64,000 bases of DNA from JAQTTT01 sp041652755 (GTDB taxonomy: Archaea; Nanobdellota; Nanobdellia; Tiddalikarchaeales; Tiddalikarchaeaceae), in assembly GCA_041652755.1 (NCBI GenBank), contig JBAZGS010000007.1, positions 1 through 64,000 of the forward strand. The letters are read 5' to 3'. A program made the translations under genes and the position numbers. Each line of letters starts with the position of its first letter. Positions within the stretch are counted from its first letter, which is position 1. The notes beneath the pieces were generated by a model that was not told where the DNA came from, searched no databases, and saw only the letters and a program-made list of their open reading frames with translations. Below are positions 31,987-41,595 of this stretch, one piece after another.

Positions 31987-32663
31987 TTTATCTTGTTTTC
32001 ATAATCTTCATAAAGCGATGCTAAAAGCATTAGTATTATTCTCGGATTGCCTTTAGCATTCTTGTGAATCTTTTCAACTTCATTCTCTGTGAAGGGTTTT
32101 ATGGTTCCTTTCCCTGTTTTTTTGACTTCATCAAGCCTTGAGATTATTAGTTTCTTGGCTTCATCTAAGCTTACTGGAGGAACATTCAATACTTTGAAGT
32201 ATTTTTTCAAATGAGCATCCATTTTTGCCATCTTTTTCAGCAAATCATCGCTTGTTGTTAATATTAGAGTAATCTTGGATTCGCACAGATTAGCCATTAA
32301 TTTCACTATTTTTTCCTGCAAGCTGCTAGATAATGAAAGCAACAATTCAAACCTGTCAATCAATACAATTATTTGCTTGCCTAATTTTTTCTCTGTTGGA
32401 ATATTCCTCAAATCATTCAAAGTATTAAGGCTGAAATCTAGGTAAAATAGCTTCAGGCTTTTTTTAGCTGACAAGTCTTCCATTGCTTTCTTTACAAACA
32501 ATGACTTGCCAATGCCGAAATCCCCATTAATCGTGATTATTGCATTTTCGTCCAAGCTTTCAAGCACTGTTTTTTTGATTTTTTCAAAAAAATCAAACCT
32601 GCCAATTAACTCATCGCTTTTATCCCTAGGGGTTATGAAAAGGAAAGGATTAACATTAATCAT
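31983..32663 (-). CDS. AAA-type ATPase (Cdc6/archaeal ATPase-like)
   Basis: A 226-aa P-loop ATPase. Walker A is NGDFGIGKSLF near residue 46, Walker B is IIVLIDRFELL near 97 with Arg-Phe in place of the usual Glu-rich box, and a sensor-1-like TLILTTSDDL lies near 132. The C-terminal part carries GNPRIILMLL, reminiscent of sensor-2/lid sequences in Cdc6/ExeA-type ATPases. There is no winged helix, so it is not a replication initiator as such. It is co-transcribed with the presenilin-like protease, and the link between them is unknown. Confidence 0.78.
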   Translation of the reverse strand: MINVNPFLFITPRDKSDELIGRFDFFEKIKKTVLESLDENAIITINGDFGIGKSLFVKKAMEDLSAKKSLKLFYLDFSLNTLNDLRNIPTEKKLGKQIIVLIDRFELLLSLSSSLQEKIVKLMANLCESKITLILTTSDDLLKKMAKMDAHLKKYFKVLNVPPVSLDEAKKLIISRLDEVKKTGKGTIKPFTENEVEKIHKNAKGNPRIILMLLASLYEDYENKIK

Positions 32664-32756
32664 AGCTATTAATTATTATTCGCTGTTTTATTAAGTTTTT
32701 CTTAGGATAAAAAAAATTAGATTAACTATTTAAATAAATATTTAATATAATAATTA

Positions 32757-35700
32757 ATGAAAACTATCACCCCAGTAATCAGCGTTATTTTATTGGTTTT
32801 AATCACTATTGTTGCTAGCGTTTCAGCATTCTTCTTCATCAATTCCAATGTTTTGGGCTTAGAGTCAGGTGTTGATATTAATAATAATCCAATAACTGAC
32901 AATTCAAGGCTTAATTTAGTGAGCATAACTGGAAGCAAGGCAATTGTCAGGAATGATGGCTCTAGCTCTGTTAATGAGGTTATTGTTTTCATTAATGGCG
33001 AATTGTTCAACTACACTCTTGACTCGCCAATTCAGCCAGGTGAATTAAGGGAGATTAATTTTAATGCCCAGCAGGCAGGAGAGGATTTGGAGATAAAATT
33101 AATCTATAATCGTGGAAAAACAGTGACTAAAACTAGCCCCGCTAATAAGAACACTGAAGATTCAGGATATATAATAGATTATTCTCCAAGAGTAGATAGT
33201 ACAAGCATAACTCAGAATGCTACTCATTTGAAAGGTTATTGCCAAGCATCAGTTTACAATGCTTCAATTGAATCAGAGTATTATTATGAGTGGCTATTGG
33301 ATGATGAAAGTTATTTGAACGGAAGCATTTTAGGAAACCATGATAATGAGAACTACTTATTAAATATTGTAGAAATTAGTGATGGCTCATGGAACTTCAA
33401 ATGCCTTGTAGGAAATGGCACTTATAATTCAAGCTGGAAAACAAGTAGTACAACAACAATAGGAGACTCTGGAAGTGATGAGCCGGATAATAATCTTATT
33501 TACTGCTTGTCCAATAATTCAAGAAACACTTGGTTTAGCGGAAGCATAACTGGAAGCAATGGCGCTTGCTGCGGAGATGATGGATTTTATGACCTTTTTT
33601 ACAATTCAACATATTCATGCAATAATGGATATACAATTTTTGATGATGATAACCATTTCACATATGATTATTTTGGCGATAAAAAAAGAGATTACAGCGG
33701 GAAAAATATTTGCGAATTAAAAGGATATGAATGGATGTCTCACACCTTGAATTTTGAAGACAAGATTGATTATTCAGTAATAAATGATCCTCAAGGGATT
33801 ACCATAAGTGATGTGAACAATGATGGATGGATGGATATAATTTCAACTAATTACCAAGGCAGTTCTGTGAGTGTTTTTTTGAATGATGGAGATGGAAATT
33901 TCAGCATTAATAATTATAATATCGGAAGTAATTATCATTTGGATGTTGCAACTGGAGATGTGAACAATGATGGATGGATGGATATAGTATCAAATGATTG
34001 GCTTAATTCACAAGTGGATGTTTTATTAAACGATGGAGACGGAACTTTTGACAATGTTAGAAATGATTACCTAATTGGTTCATATTCAACAGGATTAACT
34101 TTAGGGGATGTGAACAATGATGGATGGATGGATATAATTGGCACAGCTGCTTATTTAGATAAAATTGTTGTGAGGCTTAATGATGGAGACGGCACTTTTG
34201 ACAATTTTAATGAGTCATATAGTGTTATTGATGACCCTAGAAGTGTTGCAGTAGGAGATGTAAACAATGATGGATGGATAGATATTGTTTCTAACAATTA
34301 TTTAAGCCATTCTGTTAGCTTGTTTTTGAATGATGGAGACGGCACTTTTGAAACTGCTCGCAGAGATTATGATGTTGGATCAGATCAGGATAGTGTCACT
34401 TTTGGAGATTTCAATAATGATGATTTTTTAGACATTTTAGCTTCAGATTATCTTGGCAATTCAATGATTGTTTTACTAAATAACGGCAGCGGAGATTTTC
34501 AAGATAACATTTCTTCATATTCATTAGGCATTTCTCCAAGAGATGGTGTTGTTGGAGATTTCAATAATGATGGTTGCCTGGATTTTGCAGGAATTCATTA
34601 TAATTTAAGCATTCGTTTAGGGAATTGCGACGGCACTTTTAATTCATCAATTATTTTTGCTGCTGGCAATGATGATTCTTTTAGTTTCAGCACTGCAGAT
34701 TTCAATAATGATGGCAATTTAGATTTTGTTACTGCAAACAGAAATCTAGATTCAGTCTCTGTTATATTTAGCACTTTTTCCGGATTGAATGGCCCTTGCT
34801 GCGGAGATGACGGAGCAACAGATGATTTTTACAACTCAACAAATTACTGCTGCAACGGAGCATTTAATACAGGAAGTTGCCATTGCGGAGATGGGATATG
34901 CCAAAGTTGGGAAACAGAAGGAAACTGTCCATCTGACTGTTCTTTACCTAGCTGGGGCACTCAGGTAAGATTATCATCTAATGATGTTTATAACTCTGGT
35001 GCGCCAAGAATATCAGGCAATGGAAATAATGTTCATGTTTTCTGGTCAGATTTGAGGGATAATTATCCCTATCCTGAAATTTATTATATTAATAGCAGTG
35101 ATAATGGTTTGACTTGGAATAGTGAAACATTAGTTTCATCTGATGATACTCATATGTCATTGTGGCCTGTTGTGGATGTATATAATAACAAAGTTCATGT
35201 GGTTTGGGAGGATTATGAATCTAGTGCTAAAGTATTTTATGTTAATAGTAGTGATAATGGTGCGAATTGGAATGAATTCTTTAAAGGATTACCTGTTACT
35301 TCTGTTCGTCCTCATATATCAGTAAGTGAAAATAATATTCATGTCGTATGGCAAAATGGAGGTTATAGTGGAACTGATATTTTTTATGCTAATAGCACTA
35401 ATGGTGGAAGCACTTGGAGCACACCCATAATTATAACTTCAGCAGGTGATGAATATGTATCAACTTACCCCGTTATTGCTGTAAGCGGAAACTACATTCA
35501 TGTGGTTTGGGAAGATGATGAATTTAATGATGGCGTTTTTTATAGAAGCAGCAATGATAATGGTGCTAGTTGGGGAATGATAACTAATTTAAGTTATGAT
35601 GAGGGTTATACCTCAATAGATCCTGATATTGCAGTTAATGGAAGTAATGTTCATGTTGTTTGGGGAGATACTCGTGATGGTAATTCAGAGATTTATTACA

Positions 35701-36026
35701 GAAAAAGCACTGATGGTGGAAGCACTTGGAGTGTTATGACACGTTTAAGCACTGATGATGTTTATGATTCAGTAGATCCTGCAATATATGTTAACAATAA
35801 TAATGTTCATGTTGTTTGGGAGGACAATAAGGATGGACAATCAGAAATATATTATATAGAAAGCACTGATGGTGGAAGCACTTGGGGCACAGAAGAAGCA
35901 ATAACCTCGGATGATGGATACGCGTCAGAACTTCCAGAAATATACAGTGATGGAAGTGTGGTTCATGTTGTTTGGCAGGACAATATTGATGGAGATTATG
36001 AAATTTATTATAATTCCAAAAGATAA
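32757..36026 (+). CDS. pilin-anchored surface protein with FG-GAP propeller and Asp-box repeats
   Basis: A 1089-aa extracellular protein. The N-terminus is a type IV pilin-like segment: MKTITPVISV followed by a 20-residue hydrophobic helix. An Ig-like region follows, then a Cys-rich CCGDDG module (about 265-300 and again 680-731). A VCBS/FG-GAP propeller with repeated DVNNDGWMDI blades spans about 340-670. The last 350 residues hold six Asp boxes of the S-x-D-x-G-x-T-W type, as in sialidase-like propellers. It is probably an adhesin displayed on the cell surface. Its 5' end is nearly identical to that of the gene at 37294. It is the longest gene here. Confidence 0.88.
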   Translation: MKTITPVISVILLVLITIVASVSAFFFINSNVLGLESGVDINNNPITDNSRLNLVSITGSKAIVRNDGSSSVNEVIVFINGELFNYTLDSPIQPGELREINFNAQQAGEDLEIKLIYNRGKTVTKTSPANKNTEDSGYIIDYSPRVDSTSITQNATHLKGYCQASVYNASIESEYYYEWLLDDESYLNGSILGNHDNENYLLNIVEISDGSWNFKCLVGNGTYNSSWKTSSTTTIGDSGSDEPDNNLIYCLSNNSRNTWFSGSITGSNGACCGDDGFYDLFYNSTYSCNNGYTIFDDDNHFTYDYFGDKKRDYSGKNICELKGYEWMSHTLNFEDKIDYSVINDPQGITISDVNNDGWMDIISTNYQGSSVSVFLNDGDGNFSINNYNIGSNYHLDVATGDVNNDGWMDIVSNDWLNSQVDVLLNDGDGTFDNVRNDYLIGSYSTGLTLGDVNNDGWMDIIGTAAYLDKIVVRLNDGDGTFDNFNESYSVIDDPRSVAVGDVNNDGWIDIVSNNYLSHSVSLFLNDGDGTFETARRDYDVGSDQDSVTFGDFNNDDFLDILASDYLGNSMIVLLNNGSGDFQDNISSYSLGISPRDGVVGDFNNDGCLDFAGIHYNLSIRLGNCDGTFNSSIIFAAGNDDSFSFSTADFNNDGNLDFVTANRNLDSVSVIFSTFSGLNGPCCGDDGATDDFYNSTNYCCNGAFNTGSCHCGDGICQSWETEGNCPSDCSLPSWGTQVRLSSNDVYNSGAPRISGNGNNVHVFWSDLRDNYPYPEIYYINSSDNGLTWNSETLVSSDDTHMSLWPVVDVYNNKVHVVWEDYESSAKVFYVNSSDNGANWNEFFKGLPVTSVRPHISVSENNIHVVWQNGGYSGTDIFYANSTNGGSTWSTPIIITSAGDEYVSTYPVIAVSGNYIHVVWEDDEFNDGVFYRSSNDNGASWGMITNLSYDEGYTSIDPDIAVNGSNVHVVWGDTRDGNSEIYYRKSTDGGSTWSVMTRLSTDDVYDSVDPAIYVNNNNVHVVWEDNKDGQSEIYYIESTDGGSTWGTEEAITSDDGYASELPEIYSDGSVVHVVWQDNIDGDYEIYYNSKR
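32764..33170 (+). repeat. 407-bp duplicated pilin-module segment, copy 1
   Basis: This 5' coding segment matches 37349-37755 almost base for base. Differences are a short cluster at the very start (residues ITPVISV onward), a few single bases in the middle and more at the end. The two copies are 4,585 bases apart, which puts the MiaB-like gene between them. Confidence 0.9.
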
Positions 36027-36039
36027 ATGTTTGAAGAGT

Positions 36040-37251
36040 TCAATTCCTTGTTTTGAAAAGGTCTAAATTATTCTTTGTAATGTTAATTATATAATAATCC
36101 CCTAATTTGTGGGCTGTTTTTATTTTTGTGTAATTGCTGGTTCTTGCGTAGCCGTCTTCGTCAACTAGCGCGTAATCCATGCATAGTTTTCTTTTTAATT
36201 GCAAGATATGTTTTTGGTGCAGGCTCATTAATTTTATTGCCCTGTTTTTTTTGTCAGTTAAGCTTACTTGGTTTTTCATCTTGCTAGATTCAGTGAAAGG
36301 CCTATCCCAGTACTTGCTTATGTTCATTACTTGGGGTTTTAACTGCTCAATTAATTCATAGGTTTCTTCGTAGTCTTTCTCTGACTCTCCTGGAAAGCCC
36401 ACTATAATATCAGTTGCTATTGTTATATCTTTCACCTTAGTTCTTAAATAATTGACAGTTTCTATAAAATCATTTTTTGAATAATGCCTATTCATTAATT
36501 TCAGCACCTTATTGCTTCCTGATTGTATTGGCAAGTGGATGAATTTGTAGAATTTTTCATTGCTTAATATTTTAGCTAATTCTTCTTTGTATAATTTAGC
36601 ATATTTTGGATTCATCATTCCTATTCTTATTTTAAAAAAATTAGGTATTTTGATTATTTCATTAAGTAAATTAATTAAATTAGTGTTTTTGTCAATTCCA
36701 TAGCAACCTGTGTCTTCTGCTGTTAGCCAAAATTCTTTTTTGTTATTTTTTAATGCGTTTTTTATTTGTTTAATTATATCTTTAATTTCATAAGAGCATA
36801 ATTTTCCTCTTGCTAATTTGGTTGCGCAGTAGGCACAATCACCTAAGCACCCCTTGCTTATTGGAACTATTTCTATTACTTCATTCTTAGCTAAAGGGAT
36901 TAATCTTGTCTTATTATTATTTTTTTGCAGCGATTCTTTCAGCTCTCCTTTCACAATTTTCACTATGTCTGATAAATTGTTGCAGCCAATTAAGGGATAG
37001 TTTTTGAATAATTCTTTATGAGTGGCTGTCATGCATCCAGCTATTATTAATTTCTTGTCCTTATTGTCTTGTATGTATCTTTTTATTCTTTGCTCTGTTG
37101 GAGTTTTCACAGTGCAAGTATTGACTATTATATAATCTGCTTCTCTTTCATTCTTGGCTTCTTTGAACCCTTTAATTTTTAATAGCTCAGCCATGAATAA
37201 TGAATCTGCTTGGTTATGCGAGCAGCCGTAAGTTTTTATGAAAAATTTCAT
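36040..37251 (-). CDS. tRNA methylthiotransferase (MiaB/CDKAL1-type)
   Basis: A 403-aa radical SAM enzyme. The N-terminal UPF0004 domain holds the first cluster ligands in YGCSHNQ, NTCTVK and AGCM. The radical SAM site is GCLGDCAYCATK (C-x3-C-x2-C) near residue 135, and a TRAM-like region ends the protein. The archaeal/eukaryotic CDKAL1 group adds a methylthio group to t6A37, giving ms2t6A, on ANN-decoding tRNAs. It depends on t6A made by KEOPS, whose Pcc1 subunit is encoded at 29.2 kb. It lies alone on this strand between the two surface protein genes. Confidence 0.93.
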   Translation of the reverse strand: MKFFIKTYGCSHNQADSLFMAELLKIKGFKEAKNEREADYIIVNTCTVKTPTEQRIKRYIQDNKDKKLIIAGCMTATHKELFKNYPLIGCNNLSDIVKIVKGELKESLQKNNNKTRLIPLAKNEVIEIVPISKGCLGDCAYCATKLARGKLCSYEIKDIIKQIKNALKNNKKEFWLTAEDTGCYGIDKNTNLINLLNEIIKIPNFFKIRIGMMNPKYAKLYKEELAKILSNEKFYKFIHLPIQSGSNKVLKLMNRHYSKNDFIETVNYLRTKVKDITIATDIIVGFPGESEKDYEETYELIEQLKPQVMNISKYWDRPFTESSKMKNQVSLTDKKNRAIKLMSLHQKHILQLKRKLCMDYALVDEDGYARTSNYTKIKTAHKLGDYYIINITKNNLDLFKTRN

Positions 37252-37293
37252 AAAATAAGTATTTAAATTATGGATTTAATAATTTAACTTATA

Positions 37294-39279
37294 ATGATAG
37301 ATATAAAAAATAAAATAACAACACCTATAAAAAAAGAGCTAAAAAAATCTATCACCCCAGTCATAAGTGTAATTTTATTGGTTTTAATCACTATTGTTGC
37401 TAGCGTTTCAGCATTCTTCTTCATCAATTCCAATGTTTTGGGCTTAGAGTCAGGTGTTGATATTAATAATAATCCAATAACTGACAATTCAAGGCTTAAT
37501 TTAGTGAGCATAACTGGAAGCAAGGCAATTGTCAGGAATGATGGCTCAAGCCCTGTTAATGAGGTTATTGTTTTCATTAATGGCGAATTGTTCAACTACA
37601 CCCTTGACTCGCCAATTCAGCCAGGTGAATTAAGGGAGATTAATTTTAATGCCCAGCAGGCAGGAGAGGATTTGGAGATAAAATTAATCTATAATCGTGG
37701 AAAAACTGTGACTGACACCAGCCCTGCCAATAAGAACACTGAAGACAGTGGATTTGTCCAAAGCAGCAACCCTGATTCTTCATTAATTGATTGCTTAAAC
37801 AATAATATCAGCAACACTTGGTTCACTGGCTCTTTAAATGGAAATAATGGCTCTTGCTGCGGAGATGACGGAGCGCTTGATAATTTTTATAATTCAACAA
37901 ACTACTGCTGCAACGGCAGTTTCAATTCAGGTTCATGCTTCTGCGGTGATAATATCTGCCAATTTTGGGAGAATAGCGGAACATGCACTAATGATTGTGT
38001 TTCATGGCATTTATTCATGCATGATTCAAACAATTCAGGATACAGCAATGAAGTTACTAAACCTTCTCAGCCAGGAGTTTTTGAAGTCAAAAACTTCACT
38101 ACCCCAGGATTATTAGGCAATTTTGTTTCAGTTCCTTTATTGGCTGATGTTGACAATGACAATGATTTAGAGATAATAATAAGGGGATCAACTGGATTAA
38201 AAGTTTTTTACGGAAACAATTATTCAGTAATGTGGAATGATTCATCATTAAATTCAGATGTAATGATTGGAAAAACTCTTGCTATAACCTCTCCTGATGA
38301 AAATAATGACAGGTATATTATTACAAGTAATTATGACGGGCTTTACGCATTATATGCACAAAATGGAACTTACAAATGGAGTAATCCATTATATCATTTG
38401 TATTCAGCATCATGGCTTTATACTCCAAAAAAGTATATTAACATAAAAGATGTTACTGGAGATGGAAAGGAAGATATAATTTTTTTATATAATAATTATT
38501 TCAGCGGTGTTGTAAACAATACTATAGGTGTTTTTAATGTAAGCACTGGAGAATTAATATGGAAATATATGATAGAAAATTATTTTACTAAAAATACTCC
38601 TGCTGCTGCAGACTTAGATAATGATGGAATAGTTGAGATTATTTTTGCAACAGATTATGGCAATATTTATGCTTTAAATGGAAATAATGGAACAGTTAAA
38701 TGGACTTATAATATTGGAGGGGCTTACGAGATTGGTTCATCTCCTTCATTGGCGGATTTGGATAATGATGGAAAATTAGAAATAGTTATTGGAGCTTCAA
38801 CAAATTATATTTATGCTTTATATTCTAATGGTTCATTGATGTGGAATTATAATGCTTTTTCAGATGTTAGGGAAGGTCCCGCAATAGGTGATATTAATAA
38901 TGATGGAATAAGTGATATAGTTTTTATTACAATTAATAATAATGTTACTGCATTGTTTAATAATGGCACTTTGATGTGGAATTTTATTGATAGTGATGTT
39001 GGAGGTAATAGTTATAAATCATATCCTATTATTGGGGACCCTGATGGAGATGGTATAAAAAATATTCTTTACTCTAAACTTGATGATTCAAATCCTACTT
39101 GTTTGTCTATAATGATTCTTTATGGAACTAATGGCACTGAGCAATGGAGCCAAAAATATTTATGTAATGCAAATTTTTATAATTATCCTGGAGATTCTTT
39201 AGCTCTTGGAGATATTGATGGTGATGGAGTAATAGAAATAATTTATGCTGCTGACGATACTGAAGAGCCTCCATATTAA
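37294..39279 (+). CDS. pilin-anchored surface protein with FG-GAP/PQQ-like propeller
   Basis: A 661-aa relative of the gene at 32757. It has a longer basic leader (KKELKKSITPVISV), as expected for an archaeal prepilin signal cut by PibD, followed by the shared hydrophobic helix and Ig-like stretch. A Cys-rich module, SCCGDDGALDNFY...CFCGDNICQ, covers about 164-235. From 280 on, repeated D-D-N-D-G calcium-binding turns (LADLDNDGKLEIVI, IGDINNDGISDIVF) form an FG-GAP propeller with PQQ-like IYALNGNNGTVKW strands. The Asp-box half of its sibling is missing. Confidence 0.88.
   Translation: MIDIKNKITTPIKKELKKSITPVISVILLVLITIVASVSAFFFINSNVLGLESGVDINNNPITDNSRLNLVSITGSKAIVRNDGSSPVNEVIVFINGELFNYTLDSPIQPGELREINFNAQQAGEDLEIKLIYNRGKTVTDTSPANKNTEDSGFVQSSNPDSSLIDCLNNNISNTWFTGSLNGNNGSCCGDDGALDNFYNSTNYCCNGSFNSGSCFCGDNICQFWENSGTCTNDCVSWHLFMHDSNNSGYSNEVTKPSQPGVFEVKNFTTPGLLGNFVSVPLLADVDNDNDLEIIIRGSTGLKVFYGNNYSVMWNDSSLNSDVMIGKTLAITSPDENNDRYIITSNYDGLYALYAQNGTYKWSNPLYHLYSASWLYTPKKYINIKDVTGDGKEDIIFLYNNYFSGVVNNTIGVFNVSTGELIWKYMIENYFTKNTPAAADLDNDGIVEIIFATDYGNIYALNGNNGTVKWTYNIGGAYEIGSSPSLADLDNDGKLEIVIGASTNYIYALYSNGSLMWNYNAFSDVREGPAIGDINNDGISDIVFITINNNVTALFNNGTLMWNFIDSDVGGNSYKSYPIIGDPDGDGIKNILYSKLDDSNPTCLSIMILYGTNGTEQWSQKYLCNANFYNYPGDSLALGDIDGDGVIEIIYAADDTEEPPY
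37349..37755 (+). repeat. 407-bp duplicated pilin-module segment, copy 2
   Basis: The second copy of the segment at 32764-33170. The middle 330 bases differ at only about three positions, while both ends diverge abruptly, so recent duplication or ongoing gene conversion is likely. Confidence 0.9.
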
Positions 39280-39281
39280 AA

Positions 39282-39488
39282 TTACTCAAGCTCTATTAAT
39301 TTTTCATGGGTTTTTGCTCCTATGATTTTTGTTACTTTTTTGCCTAAATGTTTTTCTAGTAATTTTATTAATTCAAAATTTGCCTTATTTTTTATTGCTT
39401 CATTTTTTAGGCTAATTTTGTAAATATCTCCTTCTTTTTTTATTGCTTGCATTTTTTGACAGGTTTTTATTGTTGCTTTTATTTTCAT
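39282..39488 (-). CDS. DUF167 (YggU-type) family protein
   Basis: A 68-aa protein with the DUF167 pattern: KISLKNEAIKNKANFELIKLLEKHLGKKVTKIIGAKTHEKLIEL, in which the KANxxLxxxL helix and G...K.+.I end are conserved. The family has no known function. I chose the ATG at 39488, before MKIKATI, instead of a TTG at 39500, because that places the start five bases after the stop of the upstream gene. It is convergent with the surface protein gene with two bases between ends. Confidence 0.8.
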   Translation of the reverse strand: MKIKATIKTCQKMQAIKKEGDIYKISLKNEAIKNKANFELIKLLEKHLGKKVTKIIGAKTHEKLIELE

Positions 39489-39493
39489 GGCAG

Positions 39494-39784
39494 TCACCAA
39501 TCAACAATAATTATAATACCAATTATTAATAATAATATGTTCCATAAAATGATTGATTTGAAAGTTTTTTTATAGGTTAAATCAAATGATGATTTGATAT
39601 AATTTATTATGCTTAATATTATTATTGTAAATTCATCTCCAATAAGCAAGGATGGAATGATTAGTGCAAGTAAATAAAACCAATTTTTGAACCAAGTTTT
39701 TCTTATTATTATTTCATCTTTTGTGATTCTTGAGATTATTGTCCCAATTATATAGCTTAAAGGTATTAATAGTGTTATTAACAT
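39494..39784 (-). CDS. small membrane protein with three or four helices
   Basis: A 96-aa hydrophobic protein with helices at about 2-18, 32-48, 50-62 and 75-93. The charged loop DEIIIRKTW separates the first two. No family recognised. It is followed by the DUF167 gene after five bases, so the pair is co-transcribed, and is divergent from the HemK2 gene (35 bases). Confidence 0.6.
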   Translation of the reverse strand: MLITLLIPLSYIIGTIISRITKDEIIIRKTWFKNWFYLLALIIPSLLIGDEFTIIILSIINYIKSSFDLTYKKTFKSIILWNILLLIIGIIIIVDW

Positions 39785-39819
39785 AAAAGTTAATAATTAG
39801 GTGTTTATTTAATTGCTTT

Positions 39820-40374
39820 ATGGTTTATTCACCAAGAGAAGACTCTTATCTATTAAAAAAATGGGTCAGCAAATTAAGCAAGGATAAAAAAGTGCTTGAT
39901 ATGGGAACTGGTTCAGGCATTCAAGCTATTGCTGCCAAGGCCAGCGGAGCAGTCATAATTTTAGGAGTTGACAAGAACAAGAAGGCTGTTATTTTGGCTA
40001 AAAAGAATGCCAAAGAGGCTGGTTTTTCTGATATTGAATTCAAGCATAGTGATTTGTTTTTGGCAGTGAATGAAAAGTTTGACTTGATAGTTTTTAATCC
40101 TCCTTACTTGCCTAATGAGGAGCATCTTGATATTGGCAAGGATTATGATTTGGTTGGCGGGGAGAAAGGCAACGAGTTAAGCATTGAGTTTTTGAAACAG
40201 GCAGTTGAGTATTTGAATCCTAAAGGTTGTGTTCTGCTTATTTGCTCCAGCATTAGCGACCCTTTTGAAATTTTCAGTTATGCTGAAAGCTTCGGTTATG
40301 GTTATAAAATATTAGAAGAGCTAAGGCTTGATTTTGAGACTCTTTATTGCGTGAAATTATGGGTTAAGGAATAA
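39820..40374 (+). CDS. HemK2/Mtq2-type N5-glutamine methyltransferase
   Basis: A 184-aa class I methyltransferase of the archaeal HemK2 type. The opening VYSPREDSYLL is diagnostic, followed by motif I VLDMGTGSGIQAI and the catalytic NPPYLPN. It should methylate the GGQ glutamine of archaeal release factor aRF1; eukaryotic Mtq2 does the same with Trm112. No Trm112 gene is nearby. The gene has its own promoter and is followed by the YchF-type GTPase after 36 bases. Confidence 0.92.
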   Translation: MVYSPREDSYLLKKWVSKLSKDKKVLDMGTGSGIQAIAAKASGAVIILGVDKNKKAVILAKKNAKEAGFSDIEFKHSDLFLAVNEKFDLIVFNPPYLPNEEHLDIGKDYDLVGGEKGNELSIEFLKQAVEYLNPKGCVLLICSSISDPFEIFSYAESFGYGYKILEELRLDFETLYCVKLWVKE

Positions 40375-40410
40375 GCTTTAAAAAACCTGTTCATTTTTGT
40401 AATTATTGTT

Positions 40411-41595
40411 ATGTTGATTGGAATTGTGGGTAAGCCTAACACTGGAAAAAGCACTTTTTTTAAGGCTTTGACTTTAATGGATGTTTTGATTGAGAATTAC
40501 CCTTTTGCTACAATTAAGCCTAACAGGGGAATGGGGCATGTTAGGGTTAAGTGCATTGACAGCGAATTCGGGGTTAAGTGCAATCCCAGGAATGGTTTCT
40601 GCATTAATGGAACAAGGTTTGTTGGTGTTGAAGTGATGGATGTTGCTGGATTAGTGCCTGGCGCTCATGAAGGCAAAGGTATGGGCAATCAATTCTTGGA
40701 TGATTTAAGGCAAGCTGACGCGTTCATTCATGTGATTGATATTAGCGGAGCAACGAATGATAAGGGCGAGAATGTTACTCTTGGCTCTTATGACCCTTGC
40801 AATGATATTAAGTTCTTGGAAGAGGAGTTGGATTACTGGTTTTTTGGAATTTTGAAAAATTCTTGGACTAAGTTTGCAAGAAGGTTAGAGCAAGGCAATA
40901 AGGAATTGGTTAAGGAGATTGCTGAACAATTCAGCGGACTTAAAATTAATGAAGAACATGTTAAGGTGGCTATTGAAGGGTTTAAAACTAATAAGCCGGC
41001 TGAATGGAGCGATGAGGATTTGTTCAAATTTTGCTCTAAGCTAAGGAAGCTTTCTAAGCCAATGGTTATTGCTGCTAATAAGATTGACAAGTCTAATGGT
41101 TTGGAGAATTTGGAGAGGCTGAAAAAAATGTTTCCTGACTACAAGATTGTTGGTTGCAGCGCTGAGGTTGAGCTGGCTTTAAGGGAAGCCAATAATAAGG
41201 GAGTGATTACGTATGCTCCTGGAGATAATAGTTTTGAGATTGTTAAAAATGATTTGCCTGAAAAATTATTGAAAGCTTTATATTTTATGAAAAATTTTTT
41301 GGAAAAGTTTGGCTCAACGGGCATTCAGGAAATAATGGATTATATTGTATTTGATTACTTGCATTACATTGCTGTTTTTCCCGGAGGCACTAAAGGGCTT
41401 ACTGATAGCCATGGAAGGGTTTTGCCTGACTGCTTCTTATTGCCTAAAGGCAGCACTGCACTTGATTTTGCCTACACTATTCACACGGATTTAGGTGACA
41501 AGTTCATTAAAGCCATTAATGTGAAAACTAGGCAAGTTTTAGGAAAAGCGTACGAGCTTAAGCATAGGGATATTATTGAGATTATCACTTCTTAG
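40411..41595 (+). CDS. OBG/YchF-family GTPase with TGS domain
   Basis: A 394-aa GTPase. G1 is GIVGKPNTGKSTF (residues 4-16), G3 is MDVAGLVPGAHEGKGMGNQFLDD, G4 is ANKID near 223, and a TGS domain closes the protein with LPKGSTALDFAYTIHTDLG. This is the archaeal YchF-related form with an insertion carrying a Cys-containing loop (GVKCNPRNGFC). Related proteins bind ribosomes and hydrolyse ATP or GTP; the role is not settled. The last 11 bases overlap the convergent orphan gene. Confidence 0.92.
   Translation: MLIGIVGKPNTGKSTFFKALTLMDVLIENYPFATIKPNRGMGHVRVKCIDSEFGVKCNPRNGFCINGTRFVGVEVMDVAGLVPGAHEGKGMGNQFLDDLRQADAFIHVIDISGATNDKGENVTLGSYDPCNDIKFLEEELDYWFFGILKNSWTKFARRLEQGNKELVKEIAEQFSGLKINEEHVKVAIEGFKTNKPAEWSDEDLFKFCSKLRKLSKPMVIAANKIDKSNGLENLERLKKMFPDYKIVGCSAEVELALREANNKGVITYAPGDNSFEIVKNDLPEKLLKALYFMKNFLEKFGSTGIQEIMDYIVFDYLHYIAVFPGGTKGLTDSHGRVLPDCFLLPKGSTALDFAYTIHTDLGDKFIKAINVKTRQVLGKAYELKHRDIIEIITS

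Noticed and set aside
31983..32663. An Orc1/Cdc6 initiator and a replication origin
   Set aside because: The ATPase lacks the winged-helix domain and no cluster of origin-type repeats or an AT-rich unwinding element with inverted repeats is seen beside it.
32757..33010. Minus-strand open frames opposite the start of both surface proteins (also 37284-37595)
   Set aside because: They are mirror images of the repeated coding segment and occur in both copies only because the DNA is duplicated.
32757..36026. A CRISPR-like repeat region because of regular repeated coding motifs
   Set aside because: Repeats are imperfect, in frame, and translate to FG-GAP and Asp-box protein blades; no CRISPR array of identical repeats and spacers was found anywhere.
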